This document shows positions 37,759 through 45,877 of a stretch of DNA of 64,000 bases, piece after piece. The notes under the pieces were generated by a model that saw nothing but the letters and a program-made list of their open reading frames with translations, did no database searches and was not told the origin of the DNA. Source of the stretch: Synechococcus sp. A10-1-5-1 (GTDB lineage Bacteria > Cyanobacteriota > Cyanobacteriia > PCC-6307 > Cyanobiaceae); assembly GCF_023115425.1 (NCBI RefSeq), contig NZ_CP096032.1:1550001-1614000 (forward strand). Direction: 5' to 3'. The position numbers and the translations under genes were made by a program. Numbering within the stretch: position 1 is the stretch's first letter; each line of letters begins with the position of its first letter.

Positions 37759-38370
37759 TTGACCGCCGCCCCTCAGCAGGAAATCCAGCTGCAGCGCCGC
37801 CTTCAGCAGGACAGCATTCAGCTGGCAGGCAAGGTGGTGTACCTCAACCCCTTCCTGTATTGGCGCCGCTTTGATGCCAATACCGACCGTTGGTTGAGGG
37901 AGCCTGGCCAACTGGCGGAAGATCAGATCACAACCAACCGGGTGCGCTTCTATCCCGAGCTGGACTGGGAGCTGCTCAGCGAGAACGACCGCGCCGTTAA
38001 GGACGGGGCTGTGGAGATGTTCCTCAAGAGCCTGGAGCTGATCAGCACCTTCAACCCTGAGCTCACCCCCGGCCAGCTGCTGGAGGTGGAGCGCAAGATG
38101 GCCGTCACCAAGAAGAAGGCCTTCGAGCGCTGGGTCTCCAAGTCCCTCAAGCGTCGGCTTCAGCAGCAGGCCAGCGAGCGTCGCCGCTTCGATCGCGAAC
38201 GCTTGGCGCGCGACTGGAGTGAGTGGATGGTGCTGCCGGTCACGCGGCAGGCCCTGCTCCCGCTCTCGGCCCTCATGGTGATCGCGGTGGGTGCGGGCTG
38301 GTGGCTCGGTTCCCAACAGTTCTGCCGTCAGCAGATTGTTCAGCCGGCCATCTCGAGGAGTGCGGGGTAG
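37759..38370 (+). CDS. Hypothetical protein with C-terminal membrane segment, 203 aa
   Basis: The start is TTG 37759, well supported by AGGAG at 37752-37756. The first 160 residues are charged and helical (VERKMAVTKKKAFERWVSKSLKRRLQQQ), and a membrane helix follows near residues 170-190 (LLPLSALMVIAVGAGWWLG). No known domain. The topology suggests a tail-anchored or peripheral membrane protein. It precedes a short hypothetical gene and mrdA on the same strand, which hints at a cell-envelope role, but this is inference. Confidence 0.7.
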   Translation: MTAAPQQEIQLQRRLQQDSIQLAGKVVYLNPFLYWRRFDANTDRWLREPGQLAEDQITTNRVRFYPELDWELLSENDRAVKDGAVEMFLKSLELISTFNPELTPGQLLEVERKMAVTKKKAFERWVSKSLKRRLQQQASERRRFDRERLARDWSEWMVLPVTRQALLPLSALMVIAVGAGWWLGSQQFCRQQIVQPAISRSAG

Positions 38371-38424
38371 TCCAGCCAGATCGAGGATCAGGCGCCAGAC
38401 TGGGCTCACTCATCGCCTCACTTC

Positions 38425-38790
38425 ATGGGTTCTGACCCCCTCGACAACCTGCGCTTGACCTTGATGCAGGACGTTCTGCCGGTGGGGATGGCCGTGGTGG
38501 AGCGGGCCAAGCGCGGCGGTGCCCGTGATTTGGCCGACGCCTTCTCGAAAGGTCCCGACGGACTCACTGAGCTCCGGGAGGAAGGAGCCGAAGCAGCCCG
38601 CCAGGTCCGCGAGCGCCTGGATCGGATTCAGCCTGGTTTGGGCAACCCGGTGATGAAGGTTCAGGTGACCGATGTTCCTGTGGAGTCGGCCCTGGCCAAG
38701 CATGCAGGGGAGGAAGACTTGCAGCTGGCTCTGGCTCGCATCTCCGATCGGTTGACGTTGCTGGAGCAACGGCTCACGGAAGGGAGCTGA
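38425..38790 (+). CDS. Hypothetical protein, 121 aa
   Basis: ATG 38425. Soluble, acidic and helical, with a leucine-rich C-terminal helix (LQLALARISDRLTLLEQRL) that might form a coiled coil. There is no recognised domain. The middle contains two short repeats of hydrophobic-polar pattern. It ends 4 nt before mrdA, so the two are almost certainly one transcript. Confidence 0.65.
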   Translation: MGSDPLDNLRLTLMQDVLPVGMAVVERAKRGGARDLADAFSKGPDGLTELREEGAEAARQVRERLDRIQPGLGNPVMKVQVTDVPVESALAKHAGEEDLQLALARISDRLTLLEQRLTEGS

Positions 38791-38794
38791 ATTC

Positions 38795-40588
38795 TTGGCC
38801 ATCGCCTCCAACCCCCATCGCAGTGCCGGGCTACAGCGTCAGCCGGCCGTCCTGCTGGGTTTGGTGCTGTTCTTCGCTTCGGCGATGGTCCTGCGCCTGG
38901 GTTGGTTGCAGCTGTTGCATGGCAGTGAAAACCGGGAGAGGGCCGATGAAAACCGCATCCGTTTGTTGGCCCGCAATCCCGTTCGCGGGCGGATCTTGGA
39001 TCGCCATGGTCAGGTCTTGGTGTCCAGCCGGCTGATCTACAGCTTGTATCTGCAGCCAAAAGATCTTCCCAAGGGTTCCTGGCCTGCTTTGCGGGATCGT
39101 CTGAGCGCGTTGTTGAAGATTCCCCAGAAGCAACTGGAGCAGCGCAAGCGTCGAGGGCCCGGCAAGCAGGAATACCGGATTGAGCTGGCTAGTGAACTGA
39201 CGCCGGAGCAGGTCCTGCGCTTCCGCGAGCAGGCCAGTGACCTCAGGGGCGCCCAGGTGGATCTGGATGTGGTGCGCAGCTATCCCCATGGCTCCCTCGG
39301 GTCCCACACCTTGGGCTACACCCAGCCGATCACTGAGCAGGAATACAAGGTGCTGGCGAAGCGCGGCTACAAGATTCGCGATCGCATCGGTCGCATCGGT
39401 GTGGAGGCCGCCTACGAGCAACACCTGCGCGGCACCTGGGGCGGCCAGATGGTCGAGGTGAACGCCATGGGTGAGATTCAGCGCGTCCTCGGTGACCGCC
39501 CCTCCAAGGCCGGCAAAGACCTGGTGGTGACCTTGGACCTTCCGCTCCAGCGTGCGGCTGAGACGGCCTTAAAGGGCAAGCCGGGAGGCGCCATCGTCGC
39601 CCTGAATCCCAAAACTGGGGCGATCTTGGCGCTGGCCAGTCGCCCCAATTTCGATCCCAACTTCTTTTCTAAGACCGTCACCACTCAGCGGGAGTACGAC
39701 GCCCTGTTTGCGTCTCCCTCGAAGCCCCTCTTCAGCCGGGCCATGAACGCCTATGACCCCGGCAGCACCTGGAAGCCGGTGACCGCCTTTGCAGGGATGG
39801 CCTCCGGCAAGTTTCCGGCCAACACCAAGCTGATGACCCGCGGCTGCATCACCTATGGAGGGCACTGTTTCCCGGATCACAACGGTGCCGGGTTTGGCCT
39901 GATCGGCTACGAGGATGCTCTGCGCTTCTCAAGCAACACCTTCTATTACCAAATCGGTGTTGGGGTGGGCTCGATGCCGCTCTATGACGCAGCGGTGAAG
40001 TTGGGCTTTACCAAGCCCACCGGCATCGAGATCGGCTACGAGGAAAGCACCGGTTTGGTGGGCAACGAGCAGTGGGCCGCCAAGGGGCGGACCTGGGGTA
40101 AGCCGGGCACCACCCCCTGGATTCCAGAGGACATGGCGAGCATGTCGATTGGCCAGTCGGTGGTTCAGGTCACCCCCCTGCAATTGGCTCGGGCCTATGC
40201 CGTCTTTGCCAATGGCGGCTACTTGATCACCCCGCATTTGGTCGATCGCGGTCTGGACTGGACGGCCCCGCCGCGCCGCACGAAGGTGGATATCAAGCCC
40301 TCCACCCTGGCCACGATTAATCGCGGTTTGCGCAAGGTGGTCCAGGAGGGCACGGGCTACGCCATGAACCAAGCGGCTGAGTTGCCCCCCGTGGCGGGCA
40401 AAACGGGAACGGCTGAGGACAGCACCGGCGGCCCTGACCATGCCTGGTTTGCTTGTTTTGCCCCCTACCCCAACGGCGAGATTGTGGTGGTGGCCTTTGC
40501 CCAGAACACCCCGGGTGGAGGTTCAGTCCACGCCTTGCCCATGGCGCGTCAGGTGCTGCAGGTCTGGGCCCAGCAACGCAGCCGTTAG
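38795..40588 (+). CDS. mrdA: Penicillin-binding protein 2 (elongation transpeptidase)
   Basis: Class B PBP that crosslinks lateral-wall peptidoglycan in the Rod complex. The 597-aa protein has an N-terminal membrane anchor (VLLGLVLFFASAMVLRLGW), the pedestal domain with NPVRGRILDRHGQVL, and the transpeptidase domain with SxxK seen as PGSTWKP near residue 325, SSN in FSSNTFYYQ, and KTGT in AGKTGTAED. These three motifs define the active site, so the enzyme is likely active. The start is TTG 38795. Its TAG stop shares TTAG (40585-40588) with the convergent sqdX stop. Confidence 0.93.
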   Translation: MAIASNPHRSAGLQRQPAVLLGLVLFFASAMVLRLGWLQLLHGSENRERADENRIRLLARNPVRGRILDRHGQVLVSSRLIYSLYLQPKDLPKGSWPALRDRLSALLKIPQKQLEQRKRRGPGKQEYRIELASELTPEQVLRFREQASDLRGAQVDLDVVRSYPHGSLGSHTLGYTQPITEQEYKVLAKRGYKIRDRIGRIGVEAAYEQHLRGTWGGQMVEVNAMGEIQRVLGDRPSKAGKDLVVTLDLPLQRAAETALKGKPGGAIVALNPKTGAILALASRPNFDPNFFSKTVTTQREYDALFASPSKPLFSRAMNAYDPGSTWKPVTAFAGMASGKFPANTKLMTRGCITYGGHCFPDHNGAGFGLIGYEDALRFSSNTFYYQIGVGVGSMPLYDAAVKLGFTKPTGIEIGYEESTGLVGNEQWAAKGRTWGKPGTTPWIPEDMASMSIGQSVVQVTPLQLARAYAVFANGGYLITPHLVDRGLDWTAPPRRTKVDIKPSTLATINRGLRKVVQEGTGYAMNQAAELPPVAGKTGTAEDSTGGPDHAWFACFAPYPNGEIVVVAFAQNTPGGGSVHALPMARQVLQVWAQQRSR

Positions 40589-41730
40589 ACCAAGGCTGGG
40601 GTGGAGGCTTCCATCACCTGGCGGTAGTAGCCGCGAAGCTGTTCGGTTGCACCGGACCAGCCCCAACGCTCGGCTTCTTCCCTGGCGTTGCGTCGCAGTT
40701 GTTCGCGCTGCCCAGGATCCCCCAGCAGCCGTTGGGTTGCAGCGGTCAGGCTGCCGGCACCGCCATCGGCTCCATCGGGTTCATAGAGACAGCCATTCAC
40801 CCCGTCGCTGACGATGTCAGGGATTCCTCCGCGGTTGGCTCCGACCACAGGGCAGCCCGCCGCCATGGCCTCCAGTAGCACCAACCCCAGGGTCTCGGTG
40901 CTGCTCGGGAAGAGGAAGGCATCGGCGCTGGCATAGGCACTGGCCAGCTCTTCACCGGCCAGGTAGCCCACGAAGTTGGTCGCACTGCCCGCGAACAGGG
41001 TCTCGAGCTGTTGGCGGTAGGGGCCATCACCGACCAGCGCCAGACGGGCATCGGGCATCGCGTCGAGGACGGGGCGGATGCGCTCGATTTGTTTTTCTGC
41101 TGACAAACGGCCGATGTAAAGCAGGAGCTTCCCGGTGTCGCTGCGGCCATCCAGCAGCCGCTCCCTCATGGCTTGGCTGCGGAGCTCCGGGCGGAACAGG
41201 TCTGTATCGACCCCCCGCTGCCAAAGATCGGTGTGCTGGATTCCCTTTTCGCTGAGCTCAGCCACCATGGCGGTGGAGGTGCAGAGGTTCAGCTGGGCCT
41301 GGTTGTGGGCCATCTTCAGCAGTTCCCATAGCACAGGCTCGAGCATCCCGAGGCCGTAGTGCTCTAGGTACTTGGGCAGATGGGTGTGATAGCTGGCCAC
41401 CAGGGGATAGCCCTTGGTCTTGGCCAGCCAGATCCCCCCGAGGCCGAGAACGGCGGGGTTGACCACGTGCACCAGGTCGGGGGCAAAGGCCTCGAGCGCG
41501 TCCGAGACCGACGGGCGCGGCAGCGCCAGCTTCAGCTCCGGATAAAGGGGAAGGGGCATGGCCGGAACCCCAACCACCTGTGCCCCCATGTAGCTCTCGG
41601 GGGCGCCCTCGGGGCAGAAGATCATCACCTCATCACCGGCCGTGACCAGGTGCTGCACCGTTTTGGTGAGCCGGGTCACGATCCCATCAACCTTCGGCAG
41701 GAAGGTCTCGGTGAAGAGGGCGATTTTCAA
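40585..41730 (-). CDS. sqdX: Sulfolipid synthase (sulfoquinovosyltransferase) SqdX
   Basis: GT4-family transferase that moves sulfoquinovose from UDP to diacylglycerol, making SQDG of thylakoid membranes. The 381-aa protein has ETFLPKVDGIVTRL at the N-terminus, SYHTHLPKYLEHYGLG, and the GT4 signature SSTETLGLVLLEAMAAGCPVVG. It starts 5 nt after sqdB on the same strand, the usual sqdB-sqdX pair. Confidence 0.95.
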   Translation of the reverse strand: MKIALFTETFLPKVDGIVTRLTKTVQHLVTAGDEVMIFCPEGAPESYMGAQVVGVPAMPLPLYPELKLALPRPSVSDALEAFAPDLVHVVNPAVLGLGGIWLAKTKGYPLVASYHTHLPKYLEHYGLGMLEPVLWELLKMAHNQAQLNLCTSTAMVAELSEKGIQHTDLWQRGVDTDLFRPELRSQAMRERLLDGRSDTGKLLLYIGRLSAEKQIERIRPVLDAMPDARLALVGDGPYRQQLETLFAGSATNFVGYLAGEELASAYASADAFLFPSSTETLGLVLLEAMAAGCPVVGANRGGIPDIVSDGVNGCLYEPDGADGGAGSLTAATQRLLGDPGQREQLRRNAREEAERWGWSGATEQLRGYYRQVMEASTPALV

Positions 41731-41735
41731 GGCAA

Positions 41736-42929
41736 TCAGGTGGCCTTAATGGCTTGTTCCTGGGTTTTAGTCCAGGCGGAGGTGCAGAGGATGCGGTTGC
41801 GGTCGCAGCGGTCGGCGAAGCGGGTGGCGATCTCCACCACTTCCTTCAGCAGACCGTCATCGAGGGTGGTGGGGTTCAGGCCCAGCTCGATGAAGCAGCG
41901 GTTGTCCACGATCAGATCGTTCTCCACAGCCTCGTTTCGGGGGTTGGGGAGGTTGTTGACCTGGGCTCCGGTCAGGGCGGCGACTTTCTTGGCGAGCTCA
42001 CCCACCTGATGACTTTCGGTCATCTGGTTGAAGATCTTCACCCGCTCGCCTGTGGTGGGGGGATTCTCCAGGGCCAACTGCACGCACTTCACCGAGTCAC
42101 GGATGTGGATGAAGGCGCGGGTCTGACCGCCCGTGCCGTGCACGGTCAGGGGATAGCCGATGGCCGCCTGCATCAGGAAACGGTTCAGGACCGTGCCGTA
42201 GTCCCCGTCGTAATCGAAGCGGTTGGTTAGGCGCGGATCGCGGTCGGTGGCATCGGTGTTGGTGCCCCAGACAATGCCCTGGTGCAGGTCGGTAATGCGG
42301 ACCTGGTCGTTTTTGTTGTAGTAGAGGAAGAGCAGCTGATCCAGTGTCTTGGTCATGTGATAGACGCTGCCCGGGCTTGCCGGGTGCAGGATCTCCTCCT
42401 CGAAACGGCTGCCGTCGGGCTGGGGAACCTCAACCTTCAGGTAGCCCTCAGGGATGGTGGCGCCGCGATGGGAGCCATAGCCGTACACACCCATGGTGCC
42501 GAGGTGCACCACGTGAATATCCAGGCCGCTCTCGACGATGGCCGCCAGCAGATTGTGGGTGCCGTTGACGTTGTTATCGACGGTGTAGCGCTTGGTGGCG
42601 CTGCTCTTCATGGAGTAGGGAGCAGCCCGTTGCTCGGCAAAGTGCACCACCGAGTCAGGCCGCTCGGCCAGGAGCAGGTCCACAAACCGCTGGTATTCGT
42701 GGGCGATGTCCATGTGCACAAAGCGCATGGGTTTGCCGCCAATCTCTTCCCAGGCCTTTAGGCGCTCACCAATGCTGGAGATGGGAGTCAGGGACTCCAC
42801 CTCCAAGTCAATATCGATCTTGCGGCGGCTCAGGTTGTCGACGATGACCACATCGTGGCCCTGGTCGGCCAGGTTCACGGCACAGGGCCAGCCACAGAAG
42901 CCGTCACCGCCGAGAACGAGAACCTTCAC
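41736..42929 (-). CDS. sqdB: UDP-sulfoquinovose synthase SqdB
   Basis: SDR enzyme that makes UDP-sulfoquinovose from UDP-glucose and sulfite. The 397-aa protein carries LGGDGFCGWPCAVNLA (NAD binding), SVVHFAEQRAAPYSM, HLGTMGVYGYG, the active-site YHMTK and IVWGTNTDATDRDPRLTNRFDYDGDYGTV, a stretch close to diagnostic for SqdB. It is the first gene of the sqdB-sqdX unit. The substrate sulfite is assumed from family knowledge. Confidence 0.96.
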   Translation of the reverse strand: MKVLVLGGDGFCGWPCAVNLADQGHDVVIVDNLSRRKIDIDLEVESLTPISSIGERLKAWEEIGGKPMRFVHMDIAHEYQRFVDLLLAERPDSVVHFAEQRAAPYSMKSSATKRYTVDNNVNGTHNLLAAIVESGLDIHVVHLGTMGVYGYGSHRGATIPEGYLKVEVPQPDGSRFEEEILHPASPGSVYHMTKTLDQLLFLYYNKNDQVRITDLHQGIVWGTNTDATDRDPRLTNRFDYDGDYGTVLNRFLMQAAIGYPLTVHGTGGQTRAFIHIRDSVKCVQLALENPPTTGERVKIFNQMTESHQVGELAKKVAALTGAQVNNLPNPRNEAVENDLIVDNRCFIELGLNPTTLDDGLLKEVVEIATRFADRCDRNRILCTSAWTKTQEQAIKAT

Positions 42930-42985
42930 CGCTGGACTCCTGCTGAACGAGCACTTGCTCCGTCAGGGCAAGCTACTACAGGGAT

Positions 42986-43153
42986 TCAGCTGATTCCTAC
43001 CGCAACGGCCAGCATCAGGATCACCAGCAGAGCGCCGCCGATCAGAAGCACTTTGCTGTTGGCGCCAAGGGCTTGGCCTGCTTCGATCACCTCCATTTGG
43101 GGCTCGTTGGCAAAGGCATTCAGCCTGCCGCCGTCCTCTTCTGTGACCTGCAT
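42986..43153 (-). CDS. Small single-helix photosystem protein, Psb34 (Ssl1498) like
   Basis: A 55-aa ORF below the usual length cut-off. The N-terminus reads TEEDGGRLNAFANEP, matching the (R)LNNFAxEP signature of the Ssl1498/Psb34 family; the C-terminal half is one membrane helix (SKVLLIGGALLVILMLAVAV). Psb34 binds CP47 during photosystem II assembly in other cyanobacteria. The family match is by recognition of the signature, and the rest of the protein is divergent. It starts at ATG 43153 and stands alone between sqdB and thiG. Confidence 0.65.
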   Translation of the reverse strand: MQVTEEDGGRLNAFANEPQMEVIEAGQALGANSKVLLIGGALLVILMLAVAVGIS

Positions 43154-43222
43154 CGCTGTGACACGTGGTTGTGGCGACAGTAAGGACGAAGTGGTGGATT
43201 GAATCGGCGCTGTGCGGAAGCT

Positions 43223-44035
43223 TTATGTGCCGACGCGTCCGCTGGTGGGGGAGCTGGGGCTGGCTTGGCCACGCACGGGTAGACGGCCTGCATGGAAGGC
43301 GGTTCGTCCGGCTTCGCAGGCCATGGCCATGGCCCGAGCCATGGCTGCTGGATCACCCGCGAGGGCGATGGCGCTGTTGATCAAGAGCGCATCAGCGCCC
43401 ATCTCCATGGCTTGAGCGGCTTCGCTTGGAACCCCCAGGCCCGCATCCACGACCACTGGAACCGTGGCGTTCTCAATGATTAGAGCGATGTTGGCGGCAT
43501 TGCGGATGCCCTGCCCTGAGCCTATGGGTGAGCCCAGGGGCATGACGGTGGCGCAGCCGGCGTCCTCAAGCCGTTTGGCCAGGAGTGGATCAGCGTTGAT
43601 GTAAGGCAACACCGTGAAGCCTTCTTTCACCAGCTGTTCTGCTGCCTCCAAGGTCCCGATCGGATCGGGCAGGAGGTGTCTGGAATCGGGGATCACCTCC
43701 AATTTCACAAAGGTGTTGTCTTCCTGGCCGGCCAGCTTCGCCAGCTCGCGCCCCAGCCGTGCCACGCGGATGGCCTCCTCGGCGGTGGCGCAGCCAGCGG
43801 TGTTGGGGAGCATCCAGATTTGGCTCCAATCCACCGCTTCCATCAAGCCCTCATGGCCCGCCGCTTGGGACTGAACCCGGCGGACGGCCACAGTCACGAT
43901 CTCGCAGGCACTGGATGCAAGGCTCGCCTGCATGGCCTCCAGGCTTGGGTACTTCCCCGTGCCCGTCATCAAGCGGCTGCGAAAGCGTCGACCACCGATG
44001 ATTAGGTCGTCAGCGTGCAGCGGCTCTGCAGACAA
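43223..44035 (-). CDS. thiG: Thiazole synthase ThiG
   Basis: Makes the thiazole phosphate of thiamine from deoxyxylulose phosphate, ThiS thiocarboxylate and dehydroglycine. The conserved part runs from [21 protein letters not shown] to the C-terminal [21 protein letters not shown]. The Schiff-base Lys is in [10 protein letters not shown], and [19 protein letters not shown] and [14 protein letters not shown] follow. The start is uncertain: no ATG fits; TTG 44035 gives about 270 aa, a plausible length, while a GTG further upstream would overlap the divergent gene. The C-terminal [10 protein letters not shown] tail is a short unconserved extension. Confidence 0.88.
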   Translation of the reverse strand: MSAEPLHADDLIIGGRRFRSRLMTGTGKYPSLEAMQASLASSACEIVTVAVRRVQSQAAGHEGLMEAVDWSQIWMLPNTAGCATAEEAIRVARLGRELAKLAGQEDNTFVKLEVIPDSRHLLPDPIGTLEAAEQLVKEGFTVLPYINADPLLAKRLEDAGCATVMPLGSPIGSGQGIRNAANIALIIENATVPVVVDAGLGVPSEAAQAMEMGADALLINSAIALAGDPAAMARAMAMACEAGRTAFHAGRLPVRGQASPSSPTSGRVGT

Positions 44036-44115
44036 GGGGATGCGATCAGCTGTGCTGAGACCGTACAGCGCAGACCTGTCGTTTTCAGTTTCGATCCTTA
44101 ACGTGGAGCCACTTG

Positions 44116-44631
44116 ATGGCGCCACCTGTGATTCCGTTGCTGCTGGCTGCGCTTCCGCTGCCCACCGAGGCTGTCGCTCCGAGTCAGAGCACCCCTCTCC
44201 AGGAAAATTTCGGCATGGCGGCCACCGTCCGCCAATTCGATCCTGTGGCTCGTGCTGGCCAGTTGGTGCAGGAGCTTCCTCGGATTTGGTCCGGGAGCTA
44301 CACCCCCTTTGGTCCAGGTGAAGCGGCCAGCGCACGCTTGACCCTGTCGTCGCTCAAAGCCCTGGGGCAAATGGTGGATGTCCGGGGCGAAATCACCCTG
44401 GGCTCCACCACGATTCCGGTTCAGGGCAATTTAAATGCGGCCTCTGACCAGCTGGATTTGCTGCTGCTCGGGGACTACCCCGCCTCTGATCTGCAAAGCG
44501 GCGGTTATTTCGACGGGCTTCAGGGATTCACGCTCACTGGTTGGTCGGCCCCTCGGCTGACCAACCCCGGAGGTCAACTGGTGATGACTCCTGAGACCAG
44601 CGCCGCTCCGGCCATTCGCGGACTTTGGTGA
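44116..44631 (+). CDS. Secreted hypothetical protein, 171 aa
   Basis: ATG 44116 (TTG 44113 is adjacent). A short hydrophobic N-terminus ([19 protein letters not shown]) looks like a signal peptide; the mature part is beta-rich ([40 protein letters not shown]) without recognised motifs. Similar short secreted proteins are frequent in picocyanobacteria. It is divergent from thiG and converges on ycf37 with 1 nt between the stops. Confidence 0.6.
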   Translation: MAPPVIPLLLAALPLPTEAVAPSQSTPLQENFGMAATVRQFDPVARAGQLVQELPRIWSGSYTPFGPGEAASARLTLSSLKALGQMVDVRGEITLGSTTIPVQGNLNAASDQLDLLLLGDYPASDLQSGGYFDGLQGFTLTGWSAPRLTNPGGQLVMTPETSAAPAIRGLW

Positions 44632-44632
44632 C

Positions 44633-45154
44633 CTAGGCGGCGGTGCGCTCCAAGCGCTTCAGCCGTCGTTGGGCCGTCTTATTGGCGGCGTCGAGTTCCA
44701 GCACCTTGGCGTAGGTCTCTTTGGCTTCGTCGCTCTTCTGCTGTTTCTCCAGCGCGAAGGCCAGGTTGTTAAGGGCGACGGGGTAGTCCGACTTGGCCCG
44801 AAGAGCAGCGCGGTAGTGCTTGATGGCGCCGTTGTAGTTGCTTTGGGCTGCCAGGGCAAATCCCAGGGCGTTTTCAATCAAGGCCTGTGCCTCGCTCGGC
44901 TCGCCGCTGGCGCGCTTGGCGGCCAATTTCAGATTTTCAGTGGCTTGTCCGTAGAGGCGCTTTCGCAGCTGAACCGAGGCCAACTCATAGAGATCTCCTG
45001 CACTCTTCTCGCTGTCCTTGGCTTGGGCTTCCAGCCGTGCCAGGGCCGACTCATCGCGGCGGACGCGAAGAATCTGGCGCGCGACGAGGACCGAAGCGGT
45101 GCCGAGCAACAACAAAAGCCCAACCAGGTAGGCCTGTGGGAGTGAAACATCCAT
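44633..45154 (-). CDS. ycf37: TPR protein, Ycf37-like (photosystem I assembly)
   Basis: The 173-aa protein has an N-terminal membrane anchor (LPQAYLVGLLLLLGTASVLVARQIL) and about three tetratricopeptide repeats, including NALGFALAAQSNYNGAIKHYRAAL and ALNNLAFALEKQQKSDEAKETYAKVLEL. Length and layout match Ycf37, which stabilises photosystem I trimers and assembly in cyanobacteria. The name rests on layout and the anchor-plus-TPR pattern, since TPRs are common. It lies after rplT on the same strand, 41 nt away. Confidence 0.78.
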   Translation of the reverse strand: MDVSLPQAYLVGLLLLLGTASVLVARQILRVRRDESALARLEAQAKDSEKSAGDLYELASVQLRKRLYGQATENLKLAAKRASGEPSEAQALIENALGFALAAQSNYNGAIKHYRAALRAKSDYPVALNNLAFALEKQQKSDEAKETYAKVLELDAANKTAQRRLKRLERTAA

Positions 45155-45195
45155 GGACCGACCGGGCTGGGCTTAGTTGTGTTTGAAGAGGGCGA

Positions 45196-45543
45196 TCAGC
45201 TCTTGGCGGCGCCCACGACAGTGGCGAAGCTCGTGGGATCCAGCACAGCCAGCTGGGCCAGCATCTTGCGGTTCAGCTGCACGTCAGCCTTCTTCAGACC
45301 ACCGATCAGACGGCTGTAGCTCAGGCCGTTCAAGCGAGCAGCAGCGTTGATGCGGGCGATCCACAGACGACGGAAGTCACGCTTGCGGCGGCGACGGTCG
45401 CGATAGGCGTTGCAGAGCGCCTTCATCACCCGCTGGTTGGCGGTCCGGAACAGGGTGCCGTTGCCACCGCGGAAGCCACGCGCCAGGCGAAGGATCTTGT
45501 TGCGGCGTTTGCGGGCGACGTTGCCCCTCTTAACGCGGGCCAT
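45196..45543 (-). CDS. rplT: 50S ribosomal protein L20
   Basis: 115 aa; basic N-terminal tail ([25 protein letters not shown]) and the globular C-terminal domain of L20 ([31 protein letters not shown]). An early assembly protein of the large subunit. It is 44 nt downstream of rpmI on the same strand. infC, which often precedes this pair, is not adjacent. Confidence 0.98.
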   Translation of the reverse strand: MARVKRGNVARKRRNKILRLARGFRGGNGTLFRTANQRVMKALCNAYRDRRRRKRDFRRLWIARINAAARLNGLSYSRLIGGLKKADVQLNRKMLAQLAVLDPTSFATVVGAAKS

Positions 45544-45587
45544 GAATGGTTCTCAGTAAATGTTGAATCAGCTAGGGAGTGAAGCGA

Positions 45588-45785
45588 TCAGCTGTAGGGG
45601 AGCATCGCTTTCACGTTGTCCGCGTCGCGCTCGTCAACCACGGCCATGGTGCCGAGGAAGCGCTTGCGCTTAGGGCTCTTGTGATCGAGCAGGTGGTTGC
45701 GGAAAGCGTGGCGGCGCATGAACTTCCCGCTGCCGGTCGCCTTGAACCGCTTGGCGGCTGCTTTGCGGGTCTTGAGCTTCGGCAT
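45588..45785 (-). CDS. rpmI: 50S ribosomal protein L35
   Basis: 65-aa basic protein with the L35 pattern: [42 protein letters not shown] and the LMPY-like end (AMLPYS). First gene of the rpmI-rplT pair. An 92-nt gap separates it from the divergent SpoIID-like gene. Confidence 0.97.
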   Translation of the reverse strand: MPKLKTRKAAAKRFKATGSGKFMRRHAFRNHLLDHKSPKRKRFLGTMAVVDERDADNVKAMLPYS

Positions 45786-45877
45786 CGTCTACGCGCTCGT
45801 GCACAAACGATGAGACTAAGACTTCAGAGTGCCTTCCGCCAACTCCCCCTAGGGTTTGACCTGGATCTAGCCAGGCC

